Below are positions 16,387 to 24,712 of a DNA stretch of 64,000 bases, piece by piece. Position 1 is the first letter of the stretch. Every line of letters starts with the position of its first letter. Origin of the DNA: Bradyrhizobium sp. Tv2a-2. GTDB taxonomy: Bacteria; Pseudomonadota; Alphaproteobacteria; Rhizobiales; Xanthobacteraceae. The translations under genes were made by a program, and so were the position numbers. The stretch is from contig NZ_AXAI01000007.1 in the NCBI RefSeq assembly GCF_000472425.1, positions 323,464 to 387,463 of the forward strand. Reading direction: 5' to 3'. The notes beneath the pieces are model-generated. The model was not told where the DNA came from. It searched no databases and saw only the letters and a program-made list of their open reading frames with translations.

Positions 16387-18009
16387 TCACATCCGCATTA
16401 CAGCCTGCCGATCGATCTTGCCCGTGCCCGTCTTCGGCAGTTCGTCGATGAAGCGGATCTCGCGCGGATATTTGTAGGGCAGCAGCTTTGCCTTCACGTA
16501 ATCCTGCAGCTCCCTGGTCGCGCCGCTCTCGTCGAAGCCGGCCCTGTTCATCACCACCACTGCCTTCAATGTCATGCGGCGGTCGGGCAACTCGGCGGCG
16601 AAGACGGCGCATTCGCGCACTTCGGGGTGCTCGGCGAGACAGAGCTCGACCTCGAGCGGATAGACCCACTGTCCTGAAATCTTGATCAGGTCATCGGCGC
16701 GGCCGCGGAAGAAGTAGAAGCCGTCGGCATCGCGCACGAAGCGGTCGCCGGTGTAGATCCAGCCGCCTTCGCGGATGGTCTCGGCGGTCTTGTCCGCGCG
16801 GTTCCAGTACAGCGGCGTGGCGGAATCGCCGCGCACCCAGAGAATGCCTTCCTCGCTGTCGCCGACGTCGCGGCCGTCCTTGTCCTTGAGCGCGATCTCA
16901 TAGCCGGGCACGCGCAGGCCAGCCGCGCCGAGCTTCTTCGTTTCCGCGCGGTTGGACAGATAGACGTGCAGCACCTCGGTGGAGCCGAGGCCCTCGACGA
17001 TCTCGAGCCCGGTCAGCGCCTTCCAGCCATTGAACACGTCGCCGGAAAGCACCTCTGCGGCGGAGACCGCCATGCGCAGCGACGAGAAATCGCATCCTGC
17101 GGCGCCGTCGGCCTTGGAGAGCGAGGTGTAGAGCGTCGGCAGCCCGAAGAACACGGTCGGGCGGAAGCGCGCGATCGCCTCGAAGATCGCCGCCGGCTTC
17201 GGCTGGCCGGGCAGCAGCAGCGTCGCTGCGCCGGCGGAAAATGGAAAGGTGATGGCATTGCCGAAGCCATAGGCGAAGAAGATCTTCGGCACCGAGAAGC
17301 AGATGTCGTTTGCGCCAAGCCTTAGCACGTTGCGCGCGAAGGCCAGCTCGCTATAGGCCATGTCGTGCTGCAGATGCACGATGCCCTTCGGCCGGCCGGT
17401 CGAGCCGGAGGAGTACATCCAGAACGCCATCTCGTCGCGATGGGTATCGGCTTCCGCAAGCCGGGACGGAAATTGCGCGAGCCATTGGTCGGCGGCGATC
17501 ACGCGCGGCGCGGCATTCTGACTCGCCCGGCCATTGACGACGATCAGTGTGCGCAGCGCAGTGTCGCGACACGCCTCGGCGTTGAAGCGGGCGCAGAACT
17601 CGGCATCGGCAATCGCAGCGCCGGCATCCGAATCGGCGAGATAGAAGTGCAGCAGCTCGGGCGGCGTCAGCGTATTGATCAGGAGCGGCACGAAACCGGC
17701 ACGCACCGCGCCGAAGAACGCCGCGGGGTAGGCGGGCGTATCGTCCAGAAACAGCAGCACGCGGTCGCCGCGCTTCAGCCCCAGCGAGATCAGCCCGTGG
17801 CCCCAGCGCGCGGCGTCGGCACAGAGCTCGGCATAGCTCAGTGTACCGGCCGGGCCGGTCAGCGCGAGCGCTTCGCCGCGGCCCTGTGCGAGATTGTCGA
17901 ACAGAATTCGGCTCGCATTGTAGCGCTCGGGAATCGCAAAGCCGATCTCGAGCGCGCCCGCCGCGTCGCGCGGCACCGCGTCCCGGATATTGGTCGTCAT
18001 CTCAGCCAT
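16387..18009 (-). CDS. Aryl/benzoate-CoA ligase family (candidate salicylate-CoA ligase)
   Basis: 540 residues from the ATG at 18009; an ATG three codons later begins one base after the stop of the upstream hydroxylase. An AMP-forming ligase: P-loop MYSSGSTGRPKGIVHLQHD, the FFGLPTLYTSL and EGLGSTEVLHVYLSN motifs, the TGDRFVRDADGFYFFRGRADDLIKISGQWVYPLEVE hinge, and the catalytic lysine in LPKTGTGKIDRQ. The closest look is to benzoate-CoA ligases. Its pairing with a salicyloyl-CoA hydroxylase-like gene and a gentisate dioxygenase suggests it activates salicylate (or a related 2-substituted benzoate). The substrate is inferred from context only. Confidence 0.88.
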   Translation of the reverse strand: MAEMTTNIRDAVPRDAAGALEIGFAIPERYNASRILFDNLAQGRGEALALTGPAGTLSYAELCADAARWGHGLISLGLKRGDRVLLFLDDTPAYPAAFFGAVRAGFVPLLINTLTPPELLHFYLADSDAGAAIADAEFCARFNAEACRDTALRTLIVVNGRASQNAAPRVIAADQWLAQFPSRLAEADTHRDEMAFWMYSSGSTGRPKGIVHLQHDMAYSELAFARNVLRLGANDICFSVPKIFFAYGFGNAITFPFSAGAATLLLPGQPKPAAIFEAIARFRPTVFFGLPTLYTSLSKADGAAGCDFSSLRMAVSAAEVLSGDVFNGWKALTGLEIVEGLGSTEVLHVYLSNRAETKKLGAAGLRVPGYEIALKDKDGRDVGDSEEGILWVRGDSATPLYWNRADKTAETIREGGWIYTGDRFVRDADGFYFFRGRADDLIKISGQWVYPLEVELCLAEHPEVRECAVFAAELPDRRMTLKAVVVMNRAGFDESGATRELQDYVKAKLLPYKYPREIRFIDELPKTGTGKIDRQAVMRM

Positions 18010-19147
18010 TTTCGCTGGCTCCAGCCTGACCTGCGGCCTCGTAGGCGGCCATGAAGCGCGGCGACATCGCGCGCAGCCTCGCGTCGTCGATGCGGCCGGA
18101 GCGGGTGATGTAGCTATAGGCAAAATCAAGCGGATCGAGCTGCATGTGGCCCGGGAATTTCTCGTACCAGTTGGCGCTGGTGCGCGCGGCGGTGACGAGC
18201 TTCTTCACGATCGGCTTGCGGTCGGCCTGGTAGCGCGCAAGCGCAGTCGCGACATGCGCCTCCGCTTCCAGCGCCTTGGCCAGCGCAATCGCGTCCTCGA
18301 TCGCAAGCCGCGTGCCGGAGCCGATCGAGAAATGCGCCGAATGCAGTGCATCGCCGATCAGCACCATGTTCTTGTGGAACCAGTGCTCGTTCCACACCCA
18401 GGGGAAATTGCGCCACACCGACTTGTTGGAGATCAGCATGCCGCCGCCGAGCGCTTCGGCAAACACTTCCTCGCAGATTGCCTTGGATTGGTCGACGTCC
18501 TTGTACGCGAAGCCGTAGTGGTCCCAGGTGGCGCGGTCGCATTCCACCAGGAAGGTGCTCATATCTGGCGCGTAGCGATAATGATGCGCGTTGAACGTTC
18601 CGCGCGCGGTCTTCACGAAGGTCTGCGACAGTGTCTCGAAGCGCTTGTGGGTGCCGTACCAGGCGAACTTGTTGGTCGAGTAGGAGATGGAGAAGCCGAA
18701 ATCGCCCTCAAAGCTGCGGCGCACCAGCGAGTTGAGCCCGTCGGCGGCGACGATCAGATCGTAGCCGTTCAATTGGTCGAGCGAGTGGATCGGGTTGCTG
18801 AAATGCGCGGTGACGCCGACCGCAAGCGCGCGCGCCTGCAGGATGGAGAGAAGTGTCAGTCGCCCGATGGAGGAGAACCCGACGCCGTCGATCTCGACGC
18901 TCTCGCCGCGATGGTTGAGCGTGATGTTGTTCCAGCTCTCCATCTCGGGTGCGATCGCATCCACCGTTTCGGGATCGTCGGCGCGGAGGAACTCCAGCGC
19001 CTGTTCCGAGAACACCACGCCGAACCCCCAGGTGGCGTCGGGGGCGTTCTGCTCGAACAGATCGATCTGTGCCTCCGGATGGCGTCTCTTCCAGAGATAG
19101 GCGAAATAAAGCCCGCCGGGGCCGCCGCCAAGAACGGCAATGTGCAA
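18002..19147 (-). CDS. Salicyloyl-CoA 5-hydroxylase-like flavin monooxygenase
   Basis: 381 residues from a TTG with GGAGGG at the right distance, giving HIAVLGGGPGGLYFAYLWKRRHPEA, the FAD Rossmann fingerprint. The D-G motif is YDLIVAADGLNSLVRRSF and the second FAD motif is MVLIGDALHSAHFSIGSGTRLAIEDAIALAKAL. The protein matches the N-terminal monooxygenase part of salicyloyl-CoA 5-hydroxylases (SdgC) and 2-aminobenzoyl-CoA monooxygenases, but without the fused old-yellow-enzyme domain of about 380 residues. The ligase gene follows by overlap. It would hydroxylate an aryl-CoA at C5 using NAD(P)H and O2. Confidence 0.85.
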   Translation of the reverse strand: MHIAVLGGGPGGLYFAYLWKRRHPEAQIDLFEQNAPDATWGFGVVFSEQALEFLRADDPETVDAIAPEMESWNNITLNHRGESVEIDGVGFSSIGRLTLLSILQARALAVGVTAHFSNPIHSLDQLNGYDLIVAADGLNSLVRRSFEGDFGFSISYSTNKFAWYGTHKRFETLSQTFVKTARGTFNAHHYRYAPDMSTFLVECDRATWDHYGFAYKDVDQSKAICEEVFAEALGGGMLISNKSVWRNFPWVWNEHWFHKNMVLIGDALHSAHFSIGSGTRLAIEDAIALAKALEAEAHVATALARYQADRKPIVKKLVTAARTSANWYEKFPGHMQLDPLDFAYSYITRSGRIDDARLRAMSPRFMAAYEAAGQAGASENG

Positions 19148-19163
19148 GGCGTTTCCCTCCCAA

Positions 19164-19183
19164 TTTGACAGTATACTGCCAAT
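19164..19183. promoter_or_regulatory. Candidate MarR operator, copy 2 (hydroxylase-ligase promoter)
   Basis: TTTGACAGTATACTGCCAAT matches the palindrome at 15021-15040 in 17 of 20 positions and shares the core TTGACAG.ATACTG.CAA. It lies 17 bases upstream of the TTG start of the hydroxylase gene, where a bound repressor would block transcription or translation initiation. Confidence 0.65.
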
Positions 19184-19323
19184 TGGCGCGCACCATAATC
19201 CGACCGCCGGCGCTGCGCCAGCGAAAAAAGGTGGCGGGCCGGGTGTGGTCAAGCGTGCAGCCCTACGTCGACACCGGCAGTGGCCCTACCCGACAACCAC
19301 AGCACGATATCGTTGTTTGGCTT

Positions 19324-19344
19324 ACCTCTCCCTCCGGGAGAGGT
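19324..19344. repeat. ACCTCTCCC / GGGAGAGGT hairpin (family C)
   Basis: A perfect 9-bp stem around TCC, downstream of the Cys-rich protein gene. The same arms appear twice at 28293-28419 and, in altered form, at 34964-35020. Confidence 0.65.
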
Positions 19345-19377
19345 GGGCGCTGCCCGCCGAAGCTGCGCTCGATCTCT

Positions 19378-20247
19378 CTACTGCGCGGCGAATTGGCCGA
19401 GCACGGCGCGACAGTCGGGCGACAGCGACGAGGCGTTGCTGGCGAGGCACTGCAGGATGCGGCCGCCGCCGGGGTCGACACCGGCGCACAGCGTGCGGAC
19501 GTCGGCGCCGCAGGCCGAGCGCATCACGAAGAGCACCTCGCGTGGCCGCATCGGCCGCAGCACGATCGCTGCGGGGGCGGATGGTGCGGCAGGCGCGGCA
19601 GCAGGCGCGGCGGGGCTGGTTGCCGCCTCCTGTGCCGGCGCGCTGCCGGCCGGCGCTGTGGCGCCACCGGCGACCGCAGCGACAGCGTTCTGGCAGGCCG
19701 GTGAGACACCGGCCTTGTTCTTTTCCAGGCATTGCAGAGCCTGCGCGCCGCCGGTGGGTACGCCAGCGCAAACCTTCGGATAGTCGGAGCGGCAGGCCGA
19801 GCGGATCGCCGCGATCTGCGCGCTCGATGGCTTCCTGGCGGTGGTGGTCTTCGTCTTCGCAGCCGGCTTCTCTGCGGGCTCAGCCGCGGGCGCTGCGGCC
19901 GTCGCCGGTGCCGGTTCGGTTTTGCTTTCCGTCGCGGGCGTCGCTGCGGGCTCTGTCTTGGTTTCCGTTCTGACTTCGGATGGCGCGGCGACCGCGCTGA
20001 CGGCGGCCTGGCAGCCGGGTGCGAGGCTTGCCATGTTCTTCCGCAGGCATTGCAGCGAGGCCGCGCCGCCAGGGGGAATGCTGGAGCAATGCGCGATGTA
20101 GTCGGAGCGGCATTGTGATTTGATCGCGTCGCGCTGGGCCTGGGTCGGGGCCTGCGCCATCGCTCCTGTCGCCACGATGCTTGCTGTAGTTGTGATGATC
20201 GCGGCCGAGCGAGCCAAGGCACGGCTGAATGCGTCGTGCATTTGCAT
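19378..20247 (-). CDS. Secreted protein with three cysteine-rich repeats
   Basis: 289 residues with an N-terminal signal segment (ALARSAAIITTTASIVATGAMAQA). Three copies of a module of about 45 residues follow, each with the pattern C-R/G-x-D-x(4-5)-C-x5-GG-x(3-5)-LQCL-x2-N-x4-SP-x-C: starting near QCRSDYIAHC, ACRSDYPKVC and ACGADVRTLC. The modules are joined by long Ala/Pro/Lys/Thr linkers that look disordered. The family is the 'cysteine rich repeat' group of alphaproteobacteria, related to the GLG1-type Cys repeat. Role unknown; a periplasmic or surface location is inferred. Two of the three modules are separated by low-complexity DNA prone to slippage. Confidence 0.85.
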   Translation of the reverse strand: MQMHDAFSRALARSAAIITTTASIVATGAMAQAPTQAQRDAIKSQCRSDYIAHCSSIPPGGAASLQCLRKNMASLAPGCQAAVSAVAAPSEVRTETKTEPAATPATESKTEPAPATAAAPAAEPAEKPAAKTKTTTARKPSSAQIAAIRSACRSDYPKVCAGVPTGGAQALQCLEKNKAGVSPACQNAVAAVAGGATAPAGSAPAQEAATSPAAPAAAPAAPSAPAAIVLRPMRPREVLFVMRSACGADVRTLCAGVDPGGGRILQCLASNASSLSPDCRAVLGQFAAQ

Positions 20248-20367
20248 AAATCCCTTTTTTTGATCTTGTTCTCTTTAATCTTGTTATCGCTCGAGCCGCC
20301 GTTCCAAGCGAAAAAAGTCGAATAGTTTTGGTCCTACAAATGCCGGCAAGCGGCATCATTCGCTGGT

Positions 20368-20401
20368 TTCGGCTCCACTTCAAGTAGAATGTGGAGCCGA
20401 A
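20368..20401. other. 11-bp hairpin downstream of the MDR reductase gene
   Basis: TTCGGCTCCAC and GTGGAGCCGAA pair perfectly around a 12-base loop. It lies 31 bases past the stop of the reductase gene. No T-run follows on that strand, so it is more likely an mRNA 3'-end stabiliser or Rho-assisted terminator than a strong intrinsic terminator. Confidence 0.5.
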
Positions 20402-20431
20402 GGCATGAATAACTTCGTCGTAGCTTGTTCT

Positions 20432-21433
20432 TTAAAGCCTGACCATCCGCTTGCCGCGGTTTTCGCCCGCAAGCAGCCCGATCAAAGCGCGCGGCGTGTT
20501 TTCCAGACCGTCGATGATGTCCTCCTGCACCTTCAGCCGGCCGGAGGCGACCCAGCCTTGCAGATCGGCGATGGCGCGCTCGCGCTGATCCATGAAGTCC
20601 ATCACGATAAAGCCTTGCATGATCAGGCGCTTTACCACGATCAAGCCGGGCACGCCGCGCGGCCCATGGGCGGACGGCACGCCGTCATATTGCGAGATTG
20701 CACCGCAGCAAGCGATGCGGCCACGCAAATTCATCAATGACAGGCACGCTTCGAGAATGTCGCCGCCGACATTGTCGAAATAGACATCGATGCCATCAGG
20801 GGCCGCTGCGCGCAGCGCCTTGAAGGTGGCGCCATCCTTGTAGTCGACCGCGGCATCGAAGCCGAGCTCGCCGGTTAGCCAGTTGCATTTGTCCTTGCCG
20901 CCGGCGATGCCGATGACGCGGCAGCCCTTGATCTTGGCGATCTGGCCGACGATCGAGCCGACCGAGCCGGCCGCAGCCGACACCGCCACCGTCTCGCCAG
21001 CCTTCGGCTTGCCGACGTCCAGCAGCCCGAAATAGGCGGTGAGGCCGGCAATGCCGAACACGCTGAGCAGATGCGACAGCGGCTCGATCCGCGGCAGCTT
21101 TGTCAGCTGCTTGGCAGGAAGGGCGGCATAGTCCTGCCAGCCGGTGTCGGCGAACACGATATCGCCGGGCGCAAAGCCTGATGCCTTGGAGTCCACCACC
21201 TCGGCAATACCGCCGCCGGCCATCACCGTGTTGGCTTCGACCGCGGAGCGGTAGGTCGCGCCGTGCATCCAGGCGCGGTTGGCGGCGTCGAGCGAAATAT
21301 AGCGGACCTTCAGCAAGACCTCGCCATCGCGTGGCGAGGGAGGTGCCGATGACGTCTGCTTGAAATGCTCCAGGCCGAGCTTTCCGCTCGGCTTCTCGGC
21401 CAGCAGGATCTGTCGGTTGACGGTGTCGCTCAT
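20432..21433 (-). CDS. NADP-dependent oxidoreductase, zinc-free MDR family (CurA/leukotriene reductase-like)
   Basis: 333 residues, the family length. The N-terminus RQILLAEKPSGKLGLEHFKQ and the absence of the zinc-binding cysteines mark the zinc-independent MDR group that reduces double bonds of alpha,beta-unsaturated ketones. The nucleotide site is ETVAVSAAAGSVGSIVGQIAKIKGCRVIGIAGG, followed by YKDGATFKALRAAAPDGIDVYFDNVGG, diagnostic for this group. YDGVPSAHGPRG is the usual substrate-loop region. Native substrate unknown. The gene stands alone and is divergent from the symporter gene. Confidence 0.92.
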   Translation of the reverse strand: MSDTVNRQILLAEKPSGKLGLEHFKQTSSAPPSPRDGEVLLKVRYISLDAANRAWMHGATYRSAVEANTVMAGGGIAEVVDSKASGFAPGDIVFADTGWQDYAALPAKQLTKLPRIEPLSHLLSVFGIAGLTAYFGLLDVGKPKAGETVAVSAAAGSVGSIVGQIAKIKGCRVIGIAGGKDKCNWLTGELGFDAAVDYKDGATFKALRAAAPDGIDVYFDNVGGDILEACLSLMNLRGRIACCGAISQYDGVPSAHGPRGVPGLIVVKRLIMQGFIVMDFMDQRERAIADLQGWVASGRLKVQEDIIDGLENTPRALIGLLAGENRGKRMVRL

Positions 21434-21634
21434 CGCATTTCCTCCTCTCGTTGCTTGATCATTATTGATGCAGTGCGCGCGCAGGAAACGTGCAATCCCG
21501 CGCTTTGTGCATTGCGCTCAAGCTAGAGAAAGCGCGCCTGTTTCACAACGGGAACAATTTCCCAGCTCGAAGCGAGTTGCACGGGTTACAAAATCTGCCA
21601 AACTCCAGGCGCCGGAGTTGACGGGGGTTGACGA

Positions 21635-22930
21635 ATGTCGAACAGGTTTACGCAGTACATCCTGGGCGCGATGGTGCTGGGCATCATCACAGGCACGCTG
21701 ATCTTCAATTTCCTTCCCGACCAGCGAGCCGAGCTCGCGGCCGACATCAATCTGATCGCGATGCTGTTCCTGCGCCTGATCAAGATGATCATCGCGCCCC
21801 TGGTGTTCGCCACGCTGGTCGGCGGCATCGCGCATATGGGCTCAGGTGCCAAGCTCGGGCGCATCTTCGCCAAGACCATGGGCTGGTTCATCAGCGCCTC
21901 CTTCGTGTCGCTGCTGCTCGGCCTCGTGATGGTGAACCTCCTGCAGCCCGGTGCAAACTTCCCCGGCACGCTGCCGGACAAGTCGCAGTCGACAGGCCTG
22001 CCGGTCTCGGCCTTCTCGCTTGAAAAGTTCCTGACCCACCTGATCCCGACCTCGATTGCGGACGCGATGGCGCAGAACGAGATCCTGCAGATCGTGATCT
22101 TCGCCGTGTTCTTCTCGGTCGCGATGGGCGCGCTGCCTGAGCGGTCCAAGCAGATCCTGTCGTTGATCGATGATCTCGGCCACATCATGCTCAAGGTGAC
22201 GAGCTATGTGATGATGTTCGCGCCCTTCGCGGTGTGGGCGGCGATCGCTGCCACCGTCGCCAAGAACGGCCTCCTCGTGCTATGGAAGCTCGTGGTGTTC
22301 ATGGGCGGCTTCTATCTGTCGCTCATGATCCTCTGGGGCCTCCTGGTGATCGTCGGCTTCGTGGTGATCGGGCCGCGCTACAGCCAGCTGCTGCGGTTGA
22401 TCCGCGAGCCCCTGATGATCGCATTCTCGACCGCGAGCTCGGAAGCCGCCTATCCCAAGACGCTGGAGGGGCTCAACCGCTTCGGCGCCTCGTCGCGGAT
22501 TTCGAGCTTCGTGCTGCCGCTCGGCTATTCCTTTAATCTCGACGGCACGATGATGTACTGCACTTTCGCGTCCATCTTCATCGCGCAGACCTACAAGATC
22601 GAGATGTCGCTCGGCACGCAGCTTGCGATGCTCGCGACATTGATGCTCACCTCGAAGGGCGTGGCCGGCGTGCCGCGTGCCTCGCTGGTGGTGATCGCCG
22701 CGACGCTGTCCCAGTTCGGAATCCCCGAGGCGGGGCTGCTCATGATCATGGGCATCGACACCTTCCTCGACATGGGACGCAGCGCCACCAACGTCATCGG
22801 CAACACGCTCGCCACCTCTGTTGTGGCGAAATGGGAGGGCGAGCTTGCGCCCGAACATGCGCTCGGCCCCGATGACGTGGTGCCGCCGAGCATGATCCCC
22901 GGAGAGGTGGCTGCGATGGCAGGACACTGA
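21635..22930 (+). CDS. Dicarboxylate/amino acid:cation symporter (DAACS family)
   Basis: 431 residues with about eight membrane helices and the two re-entrant hairpins of GltPh-like transporters. The serine-rich hairpin 1 tip is AFSTASSEAAYPKTLEGL, the sodium/substrate motif is SFNLDGTMMYC (NMDGT-like with Leu for Met), and the helix 8 motif is DMGRSATNVIGN, which binds the substrate carboxylate and amino groups. It imports dicarboxylates or glutamate/aspartate with Na+ or H+. A periplasmic binding protein gene follows 12 bases later and is surely cotranscribed, an uncommon partner for this family. Confidence 0.94.
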   Translation: MSNRFTQYILGAMVLGIITGTLIFNFLPDQRAELAADINLIAMLFLRLIKMIIAPLVFATLVGGIAHMGSGAKLGRIFAKTMGWFISASFVSLLLGLVMVNLLQPGANFPGTLPDKSQSTGLPVSAFSLEKFLTHLIPTSIADAMAQNEILQIVIFAVFFSVAMGALPERSKQILSLIDDLGHIMLKVTSYVMMFAPFAVWAAIAATVAKNGLLVLWKLVVFMGGFYLSLMILWGLLVIVGFVVIGPRYSQLLRLIREPLMIAFSTASSEAAYPKTLEGLNRFGASSRISSFVLPLGYSFNLDGTMMYCTFASIFIAQTYKIEMSLGTQLAMLATLMLTSKGVAGVPRASLVVIAATLSQFGIPEAGLLMIMGIDTFLDMGRSATNVIGNTLATSVVAKWEGELAPEHALGPDDVVPPSMIPGEVAAMAGH

Positions 22931-22942
22931 CGGAGGCTCTCA

Positions 22943-23866
22943 ATGCGTCAAGCCTCAAGTCGAGCAATCGGGGCGATCGGCCTGTTGCTGGCGGCGTTGC
23001 TGCCGGCGACGGCGACGTTCGCGCAAGGCGGCGAAGGGCTCAGCCCCACGCTCGCCCGGATCAAGAGCGCCAATGTCGTCCATGTCGGCTATCGCGAAAG
23101 CTCGCCGCCGTTTTCGTTCCTGGACGCAGCCAACCGCCCGATCGGCTACAGTCTCGAGCTCTGCGAGGCCATCGTCGAGGAGATCGCCGCCGAGGTCGAC
23201 GCCCCCGATCTGAAGATCGACTATGTCAAGGTAACCTCCGACGACCGCATCCCGGCGGTCGTCCAGAACAAGATCGATCTCGAATGCGGCTCGACCACAG
23301 CGAATGCCGAACGCTCCAAGCAGGTAGCGTTCTCGCCACTGATTTTCGTTGCCGGCACCAAGCTGATGGTGGCGAAATCGTCGCCGATCGCGGCGGCGAC
23401 GGATCTCAAGGGCAAGACCGTGGTGGTGACCAAGGGCACCACCAACGAGCAGGCGATGCACAATGTCGACAAGAAATTCCAGCTCGGGCTGAACATCGTG
23501 ACGGCGGGCGATCACGAGCAGTCCTACCAGATGCTGGCCGACGGCAAGGTCGATGCCTTCGCGACCGACGACATCCTCCTCTACGGCCTGATCGCCCATC
23601 ACAAGTCGCAGGACAAATTCCGCGTCACCGGTGATTACCTGTCCTACGAGCCCTATGGCATCATGTTCCGCAAGGGCGAGCCGGAATTGGCAGGCGTCGT
23701 GGAGCGCGCCTTCCGCAAGCTCGGCTCCAACCACGACCTGATCCCGCTCTATGAGAAGTGGTTCGTGCGGCGGCTGCCGACCGGGGAGCGCCTCAATGTC
23801 GCGATCTCTCCGCAGCTCGAGGAGGCCTTCCACGCCATGGACGATTCCCCCGGCGCCAATAATTAA
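22943..23866 (+). CDS. Periplasmic amino acid-binding protein (SBP_bac_3, GltI-like)
   Basis: 307 residues with a signal peptide (SSRAIGAIGLLLAALLPATATFAQG). The class 3 binding-protein fold shows in VHVGYRESSPPFSFLDAANRPIGYSLELCEAI, the ligand-loop ECGSTTANAERSKQVAFSP and KTVVVTKGTTNE. These resemble the glutamate/aspartate binding protein GltI. No permease or ATPase gene accompanies it; instead it follows a DAACS symporter by 12 bases. It could feed that symporter, serve an ABC system elsewhere, or act as a sensor input. Confidence 0.9.
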   Translation: MRQASSRAIGAIGLLLAALLPATATFAQGGEGLSPTLARIKSANVVHVGYRESSPPFSFLDAANRPIGYSLELCEAIVEEIAAEVDAPDLKIDYVKVTSDDRIPAVVQNKIDLECGSTTANAERSKQVAFSPLIFVAGTKLMVAKSSPIAAATDLKGKTVVVTKGTTNEQAMHNVDKKFQLGLNIVTAGDHEQSYQMLADGKVDAFATDDILLYGLIAHHKSQDKFRVTGDYLSYEPYGIMFRKGEPELAGVVERAFRKLGSNHDLIPLYEKWFVRRLPTGERLNVAISPQLEEAFHAMDDSPGANN

Positions 23867-24076
23867 CAATTGGTAAGGGGCGGGCGGGGGCGCCCGGCTG
23901 CATGAAACCCGCAGCTTTGCTGCGCCGGATTGCCGCCCAGCCTGATCGGTTCGCCCGATCAGTTGGAGGTGGCCTGACGCCCGTTCACGCCGTTCATCCG
24001 CCATACAGGTTCGTGGCGATCAAATGGCGGCCTTTCAAAAAGCAAGCTGGTTCAATAAGTCGGAAGCTGGTCGCGA

Positions 24077-24667
24077 ATGGGGAAAGGCCGTCGGAACGGG
24101 GCGTGGTCGGCGACGCTCGCCTGTGTGGCGGCCGCCGCCTTGCTGTGTGCTGCCTGCGTGTGGGTCGCGTTGGACGTCCCGGCACAAGCGCAGACGCAGG
24201 TCAATTTTGACCGGCCGGGCGGCGATTACACGAACGCGCCGATCCCCTCCGGCGACCCCGCCGATTGCGCGCTGTTGTGCGAGCGTGACCGCCACTGTCG
24301 TGCCTGGAGCTTCAACTACCCGAACGACTCCACGCCGGGCGCGGTGTGCTGGCTGAAAAGCACGGTGCCGGCACGAGTCCAGGACGATTGCTGCGTCTCC
24401 GGCGTGCGCGGCGCCGGCGTGGTCGAGCCGCGCAATCGGATCGCGGAGACCTCGATCGACCGCGCCGGCGGTGATTACCGCTCGTTCGAGCTGAAAGGCG
24501 ACGAGGGCGACGAGGCCTGCCACGCCGCCTGCATCGCCGACAACAAATGCCGCGCCTGGACCTTTGCGAGGCCCGGCTATGTCGGCAAGGCGCCGCATTG
24601 CTTCCTGAAAAAGGAAGTGAAGCCGCCCCACCGAAAGGCAGGATTCATTTCGGGCGTAGTGAGATGA
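24077..24667 (+). CDS. Secreted PAN/Apple-domain protein
   Basis: 196 residues with an N-terminal hydrophobic signal of about 35 residues (VAAAALLCAACVWVALDVPAQAQ). Two PAN-like modules follow. The first is FDRPGGDYTNAPIPSGDPADCALLCERDRHCRAWSFNY...CWLKSTVPA...CCVSG and the second is IDRAGGDYRSFELKGDEGDEACHAACIADNKCRAWTFARPG...CFLKKEV. Each keeps the Cys pattern C-x3-C-x5-C-x-A-W-x-F and a later C-x-L-K. PAN modules bind protein or carbohydrate. Function here is unknown; a periplasmic or surface location is inferred. It converges with a nucleotidyltransferase-like gene. Confidence 0.85.
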   Translation: MGKGRRNGAWSATLACVAAAALLCAACVWVALDVPAQAQTQVNFDRPGGDYTNAPIPSGDPADCALLCERDRHCRAWSFNYPNDSTPGAVCWLKSTVPARVQDDCCVSGVRGAGVVEPRNRIAETSIDRAGGDYRSFELKGDEGDEACHAACIADNKCRAWTFARPGYVGKAPHCFLKKEVKPPHRKAGFISGVVR

Positions 24668-24712
24668 TCTCTGCAGTCTTCCCGGCGAAAGCCGGCACGA
24701 CGACGGGTTGAA

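Noticed and set aside
17990..19168. 392-residue open frame antisense to the salicyloyl-CoA hydroxylase-like gene
   Set aside because: It is a GC-rich shadow of a gene with clear FAD motifs and a ribosome site on the other strand; its own sequence is Arg/His-rich with no domain.
21545..21580. Possible EcfG general stress promoter (GGAAC ... GTT) before the symporter gene
   Set aside because: GGAAC is present, but no CGTT at the needed spacing.
23860..23885. CtrA-like TTAACAATTGGTAAG after the binding-protein gene
   Set aside because: The second half is TAAG, not TTAA at the right spacing, and no gene start is near.
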